This document shows positions 37,311 to 49,885 of a stretch of DNA of 64,000 nucleotides, piece by piece; the stretch's first letter is position 1; the number at the start of each line of letters is the position of its first letter. Source of the stretch: Himantopus leucocephalus. Taxonomy: Eukaryota > Chordata > Aves > Charadriiformes > Recurvirostridae. Both the position numbers and the translations under genes were made by a program. Below the pieces are notes generated by a model. The model did not search any database. It had not been told where the DNA came from and saw only the letters and a program-made list of their open reading frames with translations. The stretch covers positions 52,375,842 through 52,439,841 of the forward strand of contig RSEF01000031.1 of assembly GCA_003993805.1 (NCBI GenBank), written 5' to 3'.

Positions 37311-38774
37311 TTTTAAGCAGTTGTGCTTTATTATGTGTTTGTTTAACTGTGCCTACAGTTACTAAGAGCTGCCTGGAGGAGAGACAGCGGTGGCAGTTTC
37401 ACCTTCCTCATCTGTCCTGGCTCTTCTGAGCAAATGTTAGCACAAGTGGCAGAAGTGGGGACAAGAGAGTGATGGATGGGGCTTAGGGAAGCAGGGTGGG
37501 TGGTGGGGTGGAAAAAGGCCCAGGAAAGGAAAATGCATCTCTCTGAAATACTTCATGGGCTGCAAGCAAGAGCCACTGCCTCCAAAAAGCCTTGTTTGGG
37601 CGTCCTCGAGGAGGGTGGCAGTGGAGGGACCTTATCTGCTGATGCTGAGAAAGAAACGTGCGGCGCGGGGTGACCCGGCTTCTGACTTCTAAATCAGATT
37701 TTTCACTCGTGCCAGTCTGCTTCATCCTTCCCATTTTAGCACTGCAGAGAAGACTCTCTGCAGCAGCAGCTGTTGCAATGCATGAAAACTTTTGTTTTCG
37801 ACATTTTAAAAAACGCTCAATCTAGCAATAAAACATCTGCCTTTGTTTTATAGCAGTATGATGCTCGCAGTGGCTTAAACTACAGAAATGCCTCTGACCT
37901 CTTGGCTGTCCAACAGAGCAATGCCGTACCCTGCTTCACCTCTCCTAACCCTGGGGAAAGGAGTTTGAACGGTGCCTAAGGACCGATAAAAGTTTCTCTT
38001 CATAACGAGACACAGGCTGTAAGCAGGCGCTGCGTTATCTTTACAGCTGACTTTCACGCTGTAAAATTTTGGGCTCGTTTTCGTCACGAATAAAGAGCAG
38101 GGGTTATTTTATCAGTGCTGGCTAACGCACACCCATGGCCAGCCTCTCCTAAGCCCAAGATGATCCGTGTCTGTTCTCAAAAGTCAGCGGCAGGCAAGTG
38201 GAAATGAGACCTGAGGCACTGTGAGATTCGCACCTTATTAAAATGTAGGCTGAATTCCTTACAGACACCCGCTCAGGTATCTTGTATAATCTTCTATCGG
38301 GATTGTATCTCCGCTTCGGTTTGTATGACACTACCTGTTCTGAATAGGACAAAGGCTCGCTGCTGCTGTCAGTCCTGTTTCAAGCTCAATATTCATCTGC
38401 TCCTTTGCGGATGTCATTTTTTTTATCGGGCGTCCAGAAGAGCATCCCTCTGCCGACCCGCCGTTTCCCAACACATCGCGCTCTGGCTGGCACGATTTCT
38501 GGGGAGACAAGCTCAGACCTGGATGCGTTTCCTCTCCGCGGCAGAGAAAAGGGACGTCTCTGGTGCCTGCTCTGCCGAGAAAGTTGATTCATGTGTAAAT
38601 TACCGGTTGCCCTTTATTTGCCGGGTCCGTGGAGAGTACACACGCAGATAAAAGGCTCAGTGGGTCAGGGCTGAGTACGTGCCGGTTTCTCCCGTGGCTG
38701 CGATGACAGGGTTAGGGTTGTTGTCAAAGATTATCAGACGGGCTCTGATGTCTTATCGTTATTTACTCGCGGTG

Positions 38775-38870
38775 TAGCACATAAAAATAAAATTCGGCAC
38801 ACGGGAGGCTTTTGCGGCGTTGCAGCCCAGCGCGCGTCGCAGCCGCGTGGTGTCATGACCATCAGTCGGT
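38775..38870. promoter_or_regulatory. Small CpG-dense cluster
   Basis: Short patch with GCGGCGTTGCAG and CAGCGCGCGTCGCAGCCGCG (about 38813-38849) in AT-rich surroundings. It is too short for a formal island and no exon is linked to it. Confidence 0.3.
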
Positions 38871-41315
38871 GTCGGAAGCTTTGCACCTCTGTCTTTCTAA
38901 CAAAATGCTGCGATTTAAATACCTGTTATACCTAGAGTGAGAGCGTGCTCTGGGCTCCTCCAGCCCTCTGCAGAAAAGAAGAAAAAAAAAAAAAAAGGTA
39001 TTATCTGAGCAAAATCACTTCTGAGATCTTATATAAAAACGCGGCCGAGGGAGGGCTGCGCTTGTTTTGCACCGAAACCCCTTTAGAGTTCGGTTTCGCG
39101 TGCTTGTGATTCCCAGTCACAGCATTGAACGGCTCTCAAATCCTTCCAACACCCCGTGTTGTGTCTCATTTAATAACGTAGTTATAATATATTTGTCTAC
39201 TTTACAACTGTATTTGTATTGGCATATAAAGTGTGCAGCAGCTGGGAGCTGTGTGGGGGTGGCAGAAAGTTATTTGATCTACAAAATCAGTTACCTGTCA
39301 CTCAGTTGCCTTTCACCGAAACATAATAAAGAACCATTATGGGCCTATTAGCGGTGCTGATGTAAATGCATTTTATGTGCCATTTTCAGATCAACAGTTA
39401 CCCACACAAAAGTAAAGTTGTTAAGTACAACGTTCTTTGTTTAAGAAGGCAAATCATAAATCAGGCAGGATATTAAGCTTATGAAATGTAAATTCAAGAC
39501 CCGGAGGGTTTGATCTATCGGGTCAGCTTCAGCTTAGGCATCGGGGGCCATCCTTCCCTTCAATAACCAGTAGACAAAGTCGTCTGCTAACATACTGCTT
39601 TCTACTTTCGTGGCAGTGTTATGAATGCTTCTTAAAAGGCTTTTGGGGGGGGAAAAAAAAAGCAAGGCTTTTAATATATTTAAAAAACATGAAATTAAAC
39701 GGCTCAGACTGGATTAGGAGAGTGAGGGTATAACTTGTTGCACAGGAGTTTTATATCTCCCATGAGAATTCTTTTCTTTTTCATTGTTATTAATGATATC
39801 ACGTTTTTGTGTATAATATTGATGCTATTGAAATCACTTAACGGCTTTATTTGCCAGAGAGAACCTGTCTAAAAAAAGAAAGTTGTTAATGCTAATATTT
39901 TGAAATTCACCTCACATCCCTTGTTACTCTTTTAGTTATTTAAATTCCATTTTGAAAAATTCCCACAGTTTCAGAATCTAAGTTTCCTCTTGATCTTATC
40001 GATGCAGTTTGAAGCAAGTCTCTTCAAAGCCACCAGTAAGTGCACTTTTTGTCTCTTTTTATGGATTAGCCAGGCCCACACTGGGGATAAGAAGAAAATT
40101 TGGAATATAGTAAAAAGCGAGTTGTTCGCAGTTTCATTTTGCCTCCTCCTGCACACTTCGCCGGTTCATTTTAGTGGTCCACCCCCGCACCTCTGGCCCC
40201 TGCTGCGGGGTTTGGTGATGAAACGCAAGAAGGAACGCCATGCATCCTAGCTGGTGTTTGGCATCTGGGAAAGGAAAAGTTTGGTAACACGGTCCAAAAA
40301 TTTTGTTGGTAATACCCGAAATGAGCCGCCGTGGGGAAATGGCAGGTTACATCCAGGTAGGAATTGCGGTGGAGTGTTTGGCACCATGAGATAGCAGCTA
40401 ATGACCGCAGTGAAGGCTACAGCCTGAATAAGTCTTGATTTAATTGGATTGATAAAAGCTATGTTCTTAGCTGCAAGCCTACCTAGCTGTATGGTATCCT
40501 TAGCTCTAGTGTGATGTGGCCTTATCAGTATGAAAACACATTTTCTGAAAGGTATGTTGGTAACCCCGTCTCAAAAACAGTCAGGAAAGTTAGTAGAGGG
40601 ATGGGTTTTTTTCAGTAATGCCAACCTGTTTGTATGGTAACAGAAGTGAAATATTTGGCAGTTCTGTATGTATACAAATATGCTTCCTGTATGTAAGTAT
40701 GGAGTATAGTACACAAATATACCATTTACTTAATATAAGCAACAACATTCTGTGGCAATTTTCCTAAGAATATATTTTATACATCTGTGAGGATATATAT
40801 ATGATATAATTATATGACAAATAAAAATATTTGAAGGTAGTGAACAGATTTGTTTATACGCGTAGTCATTTACTTACCAGGATAGCTGATCTCAAGTACA
40901 GAATTCTTATTTACGTTGTGCCATAAACACGCATTCATATACGTACAGAACTATACATAACAACAAGGAGCAAATATCAGTGATAAAAATAAATCTTTAC
41001 TTCAGAGAACTTAGTCTATGGCACACACGAGTGCTGTGCATGAAATTACAGCATGGATTGAATGAATATTGCAGCGCAGTGGACTAGGTGTGTGACTTTT
41101 TTGAATGGGATCCTACATTGGCTTTATCTTAAAGACAAAGCCAAGTCGTGTGCCTGATGGAAGGTTAAAAGCAGGCAGATTTTTCGGGTGGGCTTTACGT
41201 ACATTTGTGCATGAGAAGTGTACGCAGGGTTGCACGCCTGGTTTGTGCTCACAGGCATTGTGATTTATGAGCACAAATAAGTAAATATGCTCCAAATTAC
41301 GTATGCACTTAAACT

Positions 41316-41360
41316 GCATGACATTTAAAAATTTGCATGCTATTTGCATGACATTTAAAA
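41316..41360. promoter_or_regulatory. Two perfect POU octamers within a short direct duplication
   Basis: ATTTGCAT occurs exactly at 41331-41338 and 41342-41349, 11 bp apart (one helical turn). The 15-mer GCATGACATTTAAAA occurs at 41316-41330 and again at 41346-41360. OCT-family proteins bind ATTTGCAT/ATGCAAAT, and spacing by one turn would place two proteins on the same DNA face. Functional use is inference. Confidence 0.4.
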
Positions 41361-43284
41361 TCTGATCCCACTGGAGCAGGCCCTGATACCCAATGGGGAG
41401 AAACAAGCCAGGGAGGTCATAGAGCAAAAATGACTTTTGGCAACCTTGCCCATTAAGTACGGGACCATCACAGAGGGGAAAAACGGCTGCGCACGATTTT
41501 GTGCTTTCTCTTGCGTATCGTTAATTGATAGCAAACCACTCTCGTGCCGCTTCAGATCTGAGCTGAGTTACGACTTCTCAGCAGCCACATTTCACATTCG
41601 TGCAACCCAATGGCAGAAGGAAAGTTTTGTTGTTTATTACTGTTTAGCGAAGGCACAAAAAGCAACAGCAAAACTAATGTAATGTCACAAAGTCAGTGTA
41701 ACAGTAATTCTTACAGCTGTACATCTCACTGTTTTCTGGATTACTTTGCAAATAATAAATCAAATTCCTCCTCAAGGTGACATGTCAGTAATTTCAAATT
41801 TGATTAGCTTTATATGAAGGATGTTGATACATTTCTACATGAACTAATCTTTGATAGCTCAGCAGACTGACAACCTTAACACTTATAATGCCCCTTTGTG
41901 ACAGTGTGGCACACTGAAATAATGTTAAGCTACTTAAATCTGTAAAACCGTGGGGATTCTGGTTGGGGTATGGCTCAGCAAGCTTGACTTTGGCCTGTTC
42001 CTCCTAAGAGGATCTGGGACATGGAATAGCTGTTCAATAATTTTGCTGGTTTTATTTTTAATGTCATAAATGAAAACAGATGGGACTGAAGGGGTATATC
42101 TACATCATCCGTACCGTGCCCCATAATTTCAAGCTTCCAGGTGAAGGAGATAAAACCCAAGGGATCCATAGGACATTTGATCCCCAAGACCGTAGAGCTG
42201 TGAACCATGCCACGTGTAAAGGAAGGCAAAAAGCGGTGGTTTTGAGCACTGCTGCCTGGTGTGGAGTATTCCCCCGTTGCTGGAGCTTTGTGAAAGTTGC
42301 AGCTTTTCGTCATTTCATAGTTAAAACCTGTTACAAATTCACGGCTCAAACATTCTTCTTAGCAAAGGTGCCACAGAAGAACAGACTTGTGTTGCCACTT
42401 GTGTAATGATTTATCTTTACTGTCTTTGACGAGGCTGGCGGTGGGGGGGCTATATGGATTGCAAAGCCGGCGATTTTGTATTAAAGGAAACAATTTTCCA
42501 GTGTCAATTTTTGAAGAGTGAAAAGCCAAATTCTTTTAGCCTTGTTTTTATTCTGGCTTCAGATTTTTCACACTCTTATTCACACACATTAAGTAAAAAT
42601 TTGTCTTATATGAGCTCATGTATCATGAGCGCTTTAAAGAAAACTCACTGTTACCTGCCTGCCTGAGAAACCTGCCAAGAAGTCTGCTATGCTTAATGAC
42701 ATTGCTTCAAATTTGGGGGAAGATATTGTGAACATGCAAAACCCAAAAGCATCAGCAAATCCCGGTGACTGTTGCTCAACAGACTAGTTTGTCTTGCGCA
42801 CATTGGCTTTCTATAATGGGGTAGCTGCTTGGTTTCTAGCTGTAGAGAGTTAAATGTATGGGATATTGCTATTTAAGAGAGAAATGTTTGTGCTGGTGCC
42901 TAGTTTGCATTCAAGACAAAGGGAATAAAGAGATCTTGTCGTGAAAATCTGACCAGTAATTGAAGAGTTTTTACCAACTACTTGAGAGGCTGATGCACAC
43001 CAGGACAATGTGTGTTAGGGCGTATGCATATATGCCCATGGTAGGAGGGACAGTATTTTCCTTAGTGTCTCTTGAAATTAAAGGGGTACACGTAGGCGCA
43101 CGGGTTAAGAGTCTCAGCTGGAATAAATCAAGGTGCAATAATATTTTGCCAGCTCATAGCCACTAAGAACTGGGATTTTGTCATTAGCAGTTTTGGTACT
43201 GCATGGGGCAAAGGTTTGGCATCCTGTGGTGGTGAGCAAAAAATAGTCCTGTAAGTGTGTGCAGCGACATCCGTCACAGCCAAG

Positions 43285-43540
43285 TCATAGAATCATACAA
43301 TGGTTTAGGTTGGAAGCATGGTTTAGGTTGGAAAGGACCTTGAAGATCATCCAGTGCCACCCCCCTGCCCTGGGCAGNNNNNNNNNNNNNNNNNNNNNNN
43401 NNNNNNNNNNNNNNNNNNNNNNNNNNNNNNNNNNNNNNNNNNNNNNNNNNNNNNNNNNNNNNNNNNNNNNNNNNNNNCCATGTCCTTCTGATGTTGGGGG
43501 CCCCAGAGCTGGAGGCAGTACTCCAGGTGGGGGTCTCAAG
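43285..43540 (-). mobile_element. CR1 LINE, antisense, interrupted by assembly gap
   Basis: The plus strand begins TCATAGAATCATACAATGG at 43285, the reverse complement of a CR1 3' terminus, and continues TTGGAAAGGACCTTGAAGATC then CCACCCCCCTGCCCTGGGCAG to 43377. After the gap it resumes at 43478 with CCATGTCCTTCTGATGTTGG, GGGCCCCAGAGCTGGAGGCA and GTACTCCAGGTGGGGGTCTCA, which is reverse-transcriptase-side CR1 sequence read antisense. Similarity ends near 43521-43540, giving the 5' truncation point. Within the 3' end an 18-bp piece (ATGGTTTAGGTTGGAAGC) is tandemly duplicated at 43300-43335. From the family consensus as I recall it, roughly 350-400 bp of CR1 should lie between the two flanks. 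Confidence 0.93.
43378..43477. other. Assembly gap of exactly 100 N
   Basis: 100 consecutive N, a conventional placeholder for a gap of unknown size. It lies inside a CR1 element, which fits a repeat-caused break in the assembly. Confidence 0.99.
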
Positions 43541-46500
43541 TCCAGGAGGTGTGTTGCGATATGGCACCAGTAGACAGAGCAGCAAACAGTAGTTGGTAAT
43601 ATTTAAAAGATAATTGGCCATACAGCATGGATAACAGTGTGCAAGGTGTGTTGTGTTATCTGAATGGTGACATGATGCATGAGCAGTATAGTTGTCGTAA
43701 ATATGCTACCCAGCGTGAATGTTTGTGCAGGTGATGGCCTCTTTGGGCAGATTAATGCTTTTGTAATTTGCCTGACTTGTTACATATTTTGTGTATTAGG
43801 TACCCGCTTTTGAAACTGAGCCTTTTATGACTTGACTGGACTCAGCAGATTTTCTGTATTTGAAATTGATCAATTAAGTTGTTGTTTGGGGGTAATTGAT
43901 TCTGTTTGCTGTGGAGTGGCCTGTGGCTATGTCGCCCTCCCTTTTTATCTCATTCAAAGAGTACTATCACTTTAGCACAGGAATGTATCTGCTAACAGCT
44001 GAAGCAAGGAAAAGAAACAGTGCGTGGTTGTTGTTCCAAAATAACTCGTTATACATCATGGCATCAAACATCATACAAAGCAAAAGTTTAGATGCAGCGT
44101 TCTTTCATATAGGATTATCATTAGAACTGCCGTCGCTTTGTTTATGATGTCATGTACAATGTTTCATACTGTTTTTTTCATTTCTTCATTTTCTTTTTTC
44201 ACTGTTCTGTTAACCAAACCTCAAAAAATAAGTAGCTGTTAACTAAAGCTGTGCAGCAAACTTCAGGGGTGAGTCTGCAGATGCACATGATGTGATTACA
44301 GAATAATACTGCTTTTAGTGACCAGCCATCCTTAGCTCCAACGATGTATGAAGTATTCAGAGTTTTAATTGATTAATGTTACCCACAGTGACAGACCAGT
44401 TGAAGCTCGTAGAGCAAATAATGACAAAGTGCAAACATTTTGTATTTTGTACTTTTGTGCTTCTACGTGTGTTGGGTCCTTTGAGGACCATTTGTCCCCC
44501 ACAAGCAAGAGCAGCTCTTCAGCTCCTTCCTTGCACCACTGGTTCTGCAGAATCATGACCTTTGCATCCCCAGACTGAGCCGACCTGTGATGTCCATCAG
44601 GACTGGCATTTCTGGCTTAGCTTCTCTACTAGTTTAGATGGTAATGCTTCAGGAATTTTTGGTGGACTACCTTAGGAAAAAGTTGCAGGAAACCAATTAT
44701 TTTGGCTTGACATGAGGTTTGTTTTGAACAGGTAGGAGACTAGAATAACAGACTACTATGAAACAAAGGTCACCGCACTTAAATGTCTACAGGGGGGATC
44801 CCATTGGTGCACACAATATAATTAAGGGATTCATGATCTCTTCAAATTAGTGGCAGTCGTCATCTCCTGAAGGAATGAAATAATAGAAACACAAAGCTTT
44901 CAGTTGCCTTGTTGTGTGCCTTGCTCATCTATTTTTCCAGAACAAATTATTATTTCTGTATTATCTCTGATTCTTTAGGACAGCCACAACAGCATCATGC
45001 AACTCCAGTGGTCGTGCCCCCATAGAGACGTGCTACGCTCTCAGGTTGAAGTAACAGTTATCGTCATGGTTAAGATAAAAATATGACTCCTAGGTTAGTA
45101 AATATGACTGACCATTACAGGTAGCTTTGCTCAACTTCGGCTACTGGGAAGTTAGGTGACCTGGAAACTAAGCATCAGAAACCACGTGAGCGGTGTCTTT
45201 CCACTGGGAAAGATCAGAGCGCCAGCTCGCCTGCAAGTGGTGCGGTGGTAAAAGATCATTGCTTGCAGAGAGACTCCTGCCTGCAGACGCTCCAAAAAAC
45301 ACTCCTTGGAGCTTGGGAAATCCAGTGAGGTTTTCTCCCCTAGTGAGTTTTGTTCCCTATTGATGTTCTTTAAAGTAGCCATTAGTTTTTGCTTTCAATA
45401 CCTGGGGTTTTTTATCCTATCACTTGATTTCTTTCACTACCCATGTAATGGCCAATATACATTTCATAGCATTGTACTACACGAGTTTGCCGTATCCAAG
45501 CTGTATTATGTTCTCCTTCATTTACTCATTGTACTGCGTTATAAATGATACGATTTCACATTCTGCTGAAAAAGCCCCATCTCTTTGGACCAGCTCTCTC
45601 TACACCCAGCTAATAGCTGCGGGTCAGCAGGGGAGTCTGGTGGAAAAACGCGCAAGTGATTCTCATGGGCAGCACAAAACTCTGAGCAATACGGACAAAA
45701 GCACCCATAAGTACCATCCCCCCCAGTTTCACCCCTGGGCCGTTCTGGCATTTACTAAACTGAGTGTCCTAACTTGTCCCTTCAGCGTGCACTTCAGATA
45801 TTCTCTTAATGTCATTTTCTGTGTGTAATTTGTTTCCTTTGACCATGGTAAGAAGAAGAAGGGAGGTTTCATCATGTGATGCTCTATTGCTGCAGGTCAG
45901 TTGCAGAGATGGCAATTTCAGATCCAGGCTTTGGGCTGAGACACGTGGGCTGCTGAAGTGAGGTAAAGCAGCTGAGAGTATTAGAGTAGTAGATTACCAC
46001 CTTCTTGATGAACCACAGCTGAGGGAGAAGGAAGCGCTGACCCAGTCGGTCGGTTTTGTCTTTGCTCGGGGAGGGTGAGTCTTCCACAAGGCTGCTCTCA
46101 GACAGTGTGGAAAGTGGCGTCCCCCCATCTCTGCATCCCAAGCTCTCTTCACAGCCAGTTTCCTGCTTTTCCGGGTTTAAGGGGTCTTTCCTTCACCTAC
46201 AAACCCACCTCTTTGCTCTTCCCATGTTGGTCATTCTGCATGGTCAATCCCCTCTTGGTCTACTCTTCCCACTGCCCCCAGGACTAGTTCTCCTCTCTAT
46301 TTCAAGTAGGCTGCTTTTTTTTTCCCTTTTTCCCCTTGTTTTGCCTGCGTTTGGAGCCTGAGCACTGCCCGCGCTCAGTTCCTGTGCCTGGTACCACAAT
46401 CGCCTGCAGCATCTGGGAGCAGCAGTTGCAAAAAAAAAAAAAAAAGTCTGGCTCAGCCCCATCAGCGCTGGGCTGGAGTTTGCCCATTGCAAACAGCATC

Positions 46501-49500
46501 TTCAGAGGAGCCCTTGGCCAGTTCAGCTGCCAAATCCTGGGGACTCTGTGCTGAGCATATGCAAATGGGACTTTTCAAAGGCTTGTGACTAGGCAAAAAC
46601 TGGGTGGTTTTTCATGGGAACTGCAAAAGGACAACAGGGACCCTACCTTCCAAATTTCAAACTGTTGCTATGAAGAATACAGATGCAGGAGCTGCTCAGC
46701 AAAATTCTTGTAAGGCTTTTTCTTTTTCTTTTTTTCCCAACAGGGGCAAAACATGTTTTTCCTCAATCTTATTTCCTGAAGTGACTAAATCCTTTTAGCT
46801 GAAACATAAAAAAATAATAATAATCAGCCTGAGGCAGAGACAGAGCATGGGAATTTTCATCCCAAATACTTAGCTTGGCAAAATTTACAAGCATCTGAAA
46901 ACAAGCTCTTGTAACGGGAACTATTGAGATCCCTAACTACAGAGGACCTACTTGTGTTATTCACAAAAGTCAGATAAGAATATCTGCATGACCCATCTGG
47001 GATACTAAACCCAATTAAAAAGTATCTGCTTTTCATATTTCAGAAATCCACATTAAGCAACGGGTGTCCTAAGGAAGAATTTGGTTTTAGCACTTCTCAG
47101 GCCATACCAAAGCTGTTGCATCTATTTGATTTGCTAAACATGCCTGTCACAGATTTATTTTATTAGTTTTGTTGGGTTATTTTTTTACTGAACCTTTTTT
47201 GTTGTGAAACTTAGTTTAAATGCTGGCACGCATGTTAGAAGTCCAGCCCAGTCAGCACTGTGCACACTCAACGGCACAATGCCTTCGAGGTGCATCCTTG
47301 GTCTCTCCTGGGCAGAAAATATGAAAATAATCACAGATGAGGTGATTCTTCATTCATACCAGTGGCAAAAACATTTCCCACCAGCTCCCCTGTGCTTAGT
47401 GTTATGGGGCAAACCCCGATGCTCGCACCTATTGCCTAATTATGCCCCGGAGAGGTCGTGGCAGTGGATGGGATGCACTTCCACCATGGGGGCTGTGGGT
47501 TTGGTTTCCCCAACTTTGTGAAGCAGTGATCCGCACGGGAGCAAACCCTCTCTTTGTGGTGTCCTGTCCCCTCGGTACGCGCTCCTTACTCGCTTGGAGG
47601 CGGTCTCATGGGCTTTCGGTGTGTCTGAATGCAGACCTGGAAAAGCAATACTGAAATATTTGAAAACTTGGAATATTTGCACTGTAGAACTCCGTGGGGT
47701 TCCCGCAGAAAGTAACCGTCGCGGCTAAGGAGATACCAATGCAAAGCGCTCATATCATTCTGGTGTCGGAGCTGAGAAACATGGCAAAACACATGGGGAT
47801 GTCATTGACTGCAAGTTCTTTGCTTTTTAGCCCGTCATAGATTCTTCTTTTTTCACAACAGGCTGGAAAAAAAAAAGTGTTTTCTTAATTTAATAAGGCA
47901 ATATATTGTGGCTATAACATTTCATTTATCCCCAGACTAATGGGGAATGTGCTATATGTGTTCCAGCCACAGTGCAAGTTTTCCTCAAGTGCTTATATAT
48001 GAGCTCCCCTCTAACTTTCCCTCTACAGGAGTCTGAGTTTTCATATTAACTCGTTGCAGGATCTTTTATGAGCAGCGACTGTCAAACTGTGCTTGTCTGT
48101 GCATTTGTGCATGCTGATATTGCTCTCATTTAGACTAACTTCAGCTCCCACCTCAATCTTTTTTTTCCCCATGCAGTTTTTCCCCTAATATATCAACAGT
48201 TTGTTTTAAACTTGTTTTGAAAAAAAAAACAACCTACGGTGGTTTAGACAAACCAAGCCAAATTGGAGCAATAAGTATTAGAAGATACGCACAGGGCACA
48301 AACAAAAGAATTCCCCAAATGTATTTAAGTGATTTTCTTCCTGCTTTTTTAATATAATATTTGTGGGCCAACTGTGGCAATAACTGATAATTTTAATGCA
48401 AGATGACATAATTCCAGTTCAGTGATTCTTCAGAGAGAAATTACCCCAACAACTTCTTTCCATTTTGCTCTAATTTTATGAAAAAAAGACTGGAGATTCT
48501 CAATGTAAGGAAAAGAAAATAATTTGAATCACCAAGTTTTGAAACTCATTTAAATATTTCATTTCTCTTCCACTTCCAAATATACTTTCCTGGCAGGTTC
48601 TTGCGTTTCCAGCTCCAGCTCCCAAGGTTTACCATCTTTCTAGCTGGGAGAGACTAAACTAAAGTTTTCTCCAGAACGCATGAAATGTTTGGCAAGAGAT
48701 CTCTACCATGACATGAGGGATCTTGCTTGCTTTTTCTGGGCTCTCCGCAGTCTGACTTAGCAGCACTGGTTCTGCTGGAAGACTCCACGTGGAAAGATCA
48801 GTTGTTGGATCAGGACTGTATTTTGAAATGAAAATCGCATTTGGAAATGCACCAAGGTCATCAAGCTTCATTGTTTTCTGTCTTTGGGTGTTTGGGTTGG
48901 TTTTTTTTCTCTCTGCCTGGTAGGGAAATCATAAATTGTTTCTTCAACATTGAGGTGACTGTCTCAGCTTGAAGATACGGTTTTGGAGCTTAATGGTTTG
49001 TTTTGCTTTGCTTTGCTTTGCTTTGCTTTGTTTTGTTTTGTTTTGTTTTAAAGGGTAACAGTGATTCAGTCCATATTTTGGAATAAATACAGTCTCCCAA
49101 ATGGAGCTTACTTAATTATTGCAATGGTTAAGTGAAATAGTTAAGAAGTTTGCCGCTCTGCCATTGGGTGATTAAAACTGGATTAGCAGAAAGACCCTGA
49201 TCTCGGGGCTGCTTTCTGTCCGGTTGTGCTTTTCCTGTGGATGCAAGGCAGGACCTGCTCTGCAGTTCCTCCAGGAGAAACCCATCTCTGTCCCTCACTC
49301 ACTGGTCCCTGGGTCCTGCTGAGCCTTCCCCGGCCACAGCTCAGCAATGGGGCCCCACTGGTCACGCGTGCAAACTCACAGTGAGCATCCCCTGCTCTTC
49401 AGGATTGGTTTGGTATGGGTTGGTGGGGGTTTTTTTTCCTCATCATAAACTTAGTATTTCCCTTCACGTTCATCCCAGACTTTCAAGTTCTCCCTCCTGC

Positions 49501-49549
49501 TGGTGGCAGACCCACCTCCCACGCTCACGCGCCTGCGTCTGACTCCGTA
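43541..49549. other. Non-coding stretch
   Basis: No gene recognised. The part at 43715-44160 is AT-rich, repeat-free and enhancer-like (GATTAATGC, TTGATCAATTAAG, GTAATTGATTC, TATGATGTCATG); its 83-codon frame at 43896-44147 has no domain. From 45 to 47.8 kb there are many short overlapping frames on both strands without domains. There is an A-run at 46431-46445. The pentanucleotide repeat at 48997-49049 is listed separately. Confidence 0.5.
48997..49049 (+). repeat. Pentanucleotide microsatellite, (TTTGC)n passing into (TTTTG)n
   Basis: About ten five-base units: one TTTTG, then about five CTTTG units, then about four TTTTG units. The clean split between the two versions shows a single C/T change spread by slippage. 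It is likely to vary in length between individuals. Confidence 0.95.
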
Positions 49550-49885
49550 GACAGGGATGTCAGGCAGGGCGTTGGCGGAGGTCAACGCATCCCAACGCGC
49601 GACGCGTCTTCTCGCCTTGCCTGCCGTACGGCTGCCTTCAGCGCTGCCTGCGCCTCGTTGTGCTGCTGCGACGCCCCACCTGATGCGTGTCTCCAACCCG
49701 TGGCCGCAGGGCTGGCTTGCCACCCCTGCATCCCAAATGCCACCCGTGGCTGATGCTTGGCGGCGTTCATCGGAAGCGGGAAGCCAGGCACGTGGAGGAG
49801 GGAAAAGAGTTGAGCACTTCCAGAGAAAGCGGCCGTTTGCTGCAGCGAGGAGGAGGAGGGCGAAGCGGGGCGCGAAGCGCAGCTT
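49550..49885. promoter_or_regulatory. CpG-island-like segment
   Basis: A hand count gives about 35 CpG in about 335 bp at roughly 64% GC, so observed/expected CpG is near 1. It includes AACGCGCGACGCGTC near 49591-49605 and GGGGCGCGAAGCGCAGC at about 49867-49883. In birds this signature usually marks a promoter or another constitutively unmethylated element. The overlapping frames on both strands (up to 150 codons, 49451-49916) are by-products of the composition, and no domain is seen. The island abuts enhancer-like DNA on its right side. Confidence 0.5.

Larger units (their letters stand above)
37051..43284. other. Non-coding stretch
   Basis: No gene or interspersed repeat recognised. It contains a pyrimidine tract followed by a splice-acceptor-like CTGTAG (37253-37310), a CpG patch near 38775-38870, an A-run at 38980-38997, and paired octamers at 41331-41349. 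Frames of 60-124 codons on both strands (for example 38325-38651, 41975-42406) show no domain. Confidence 0.5.
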
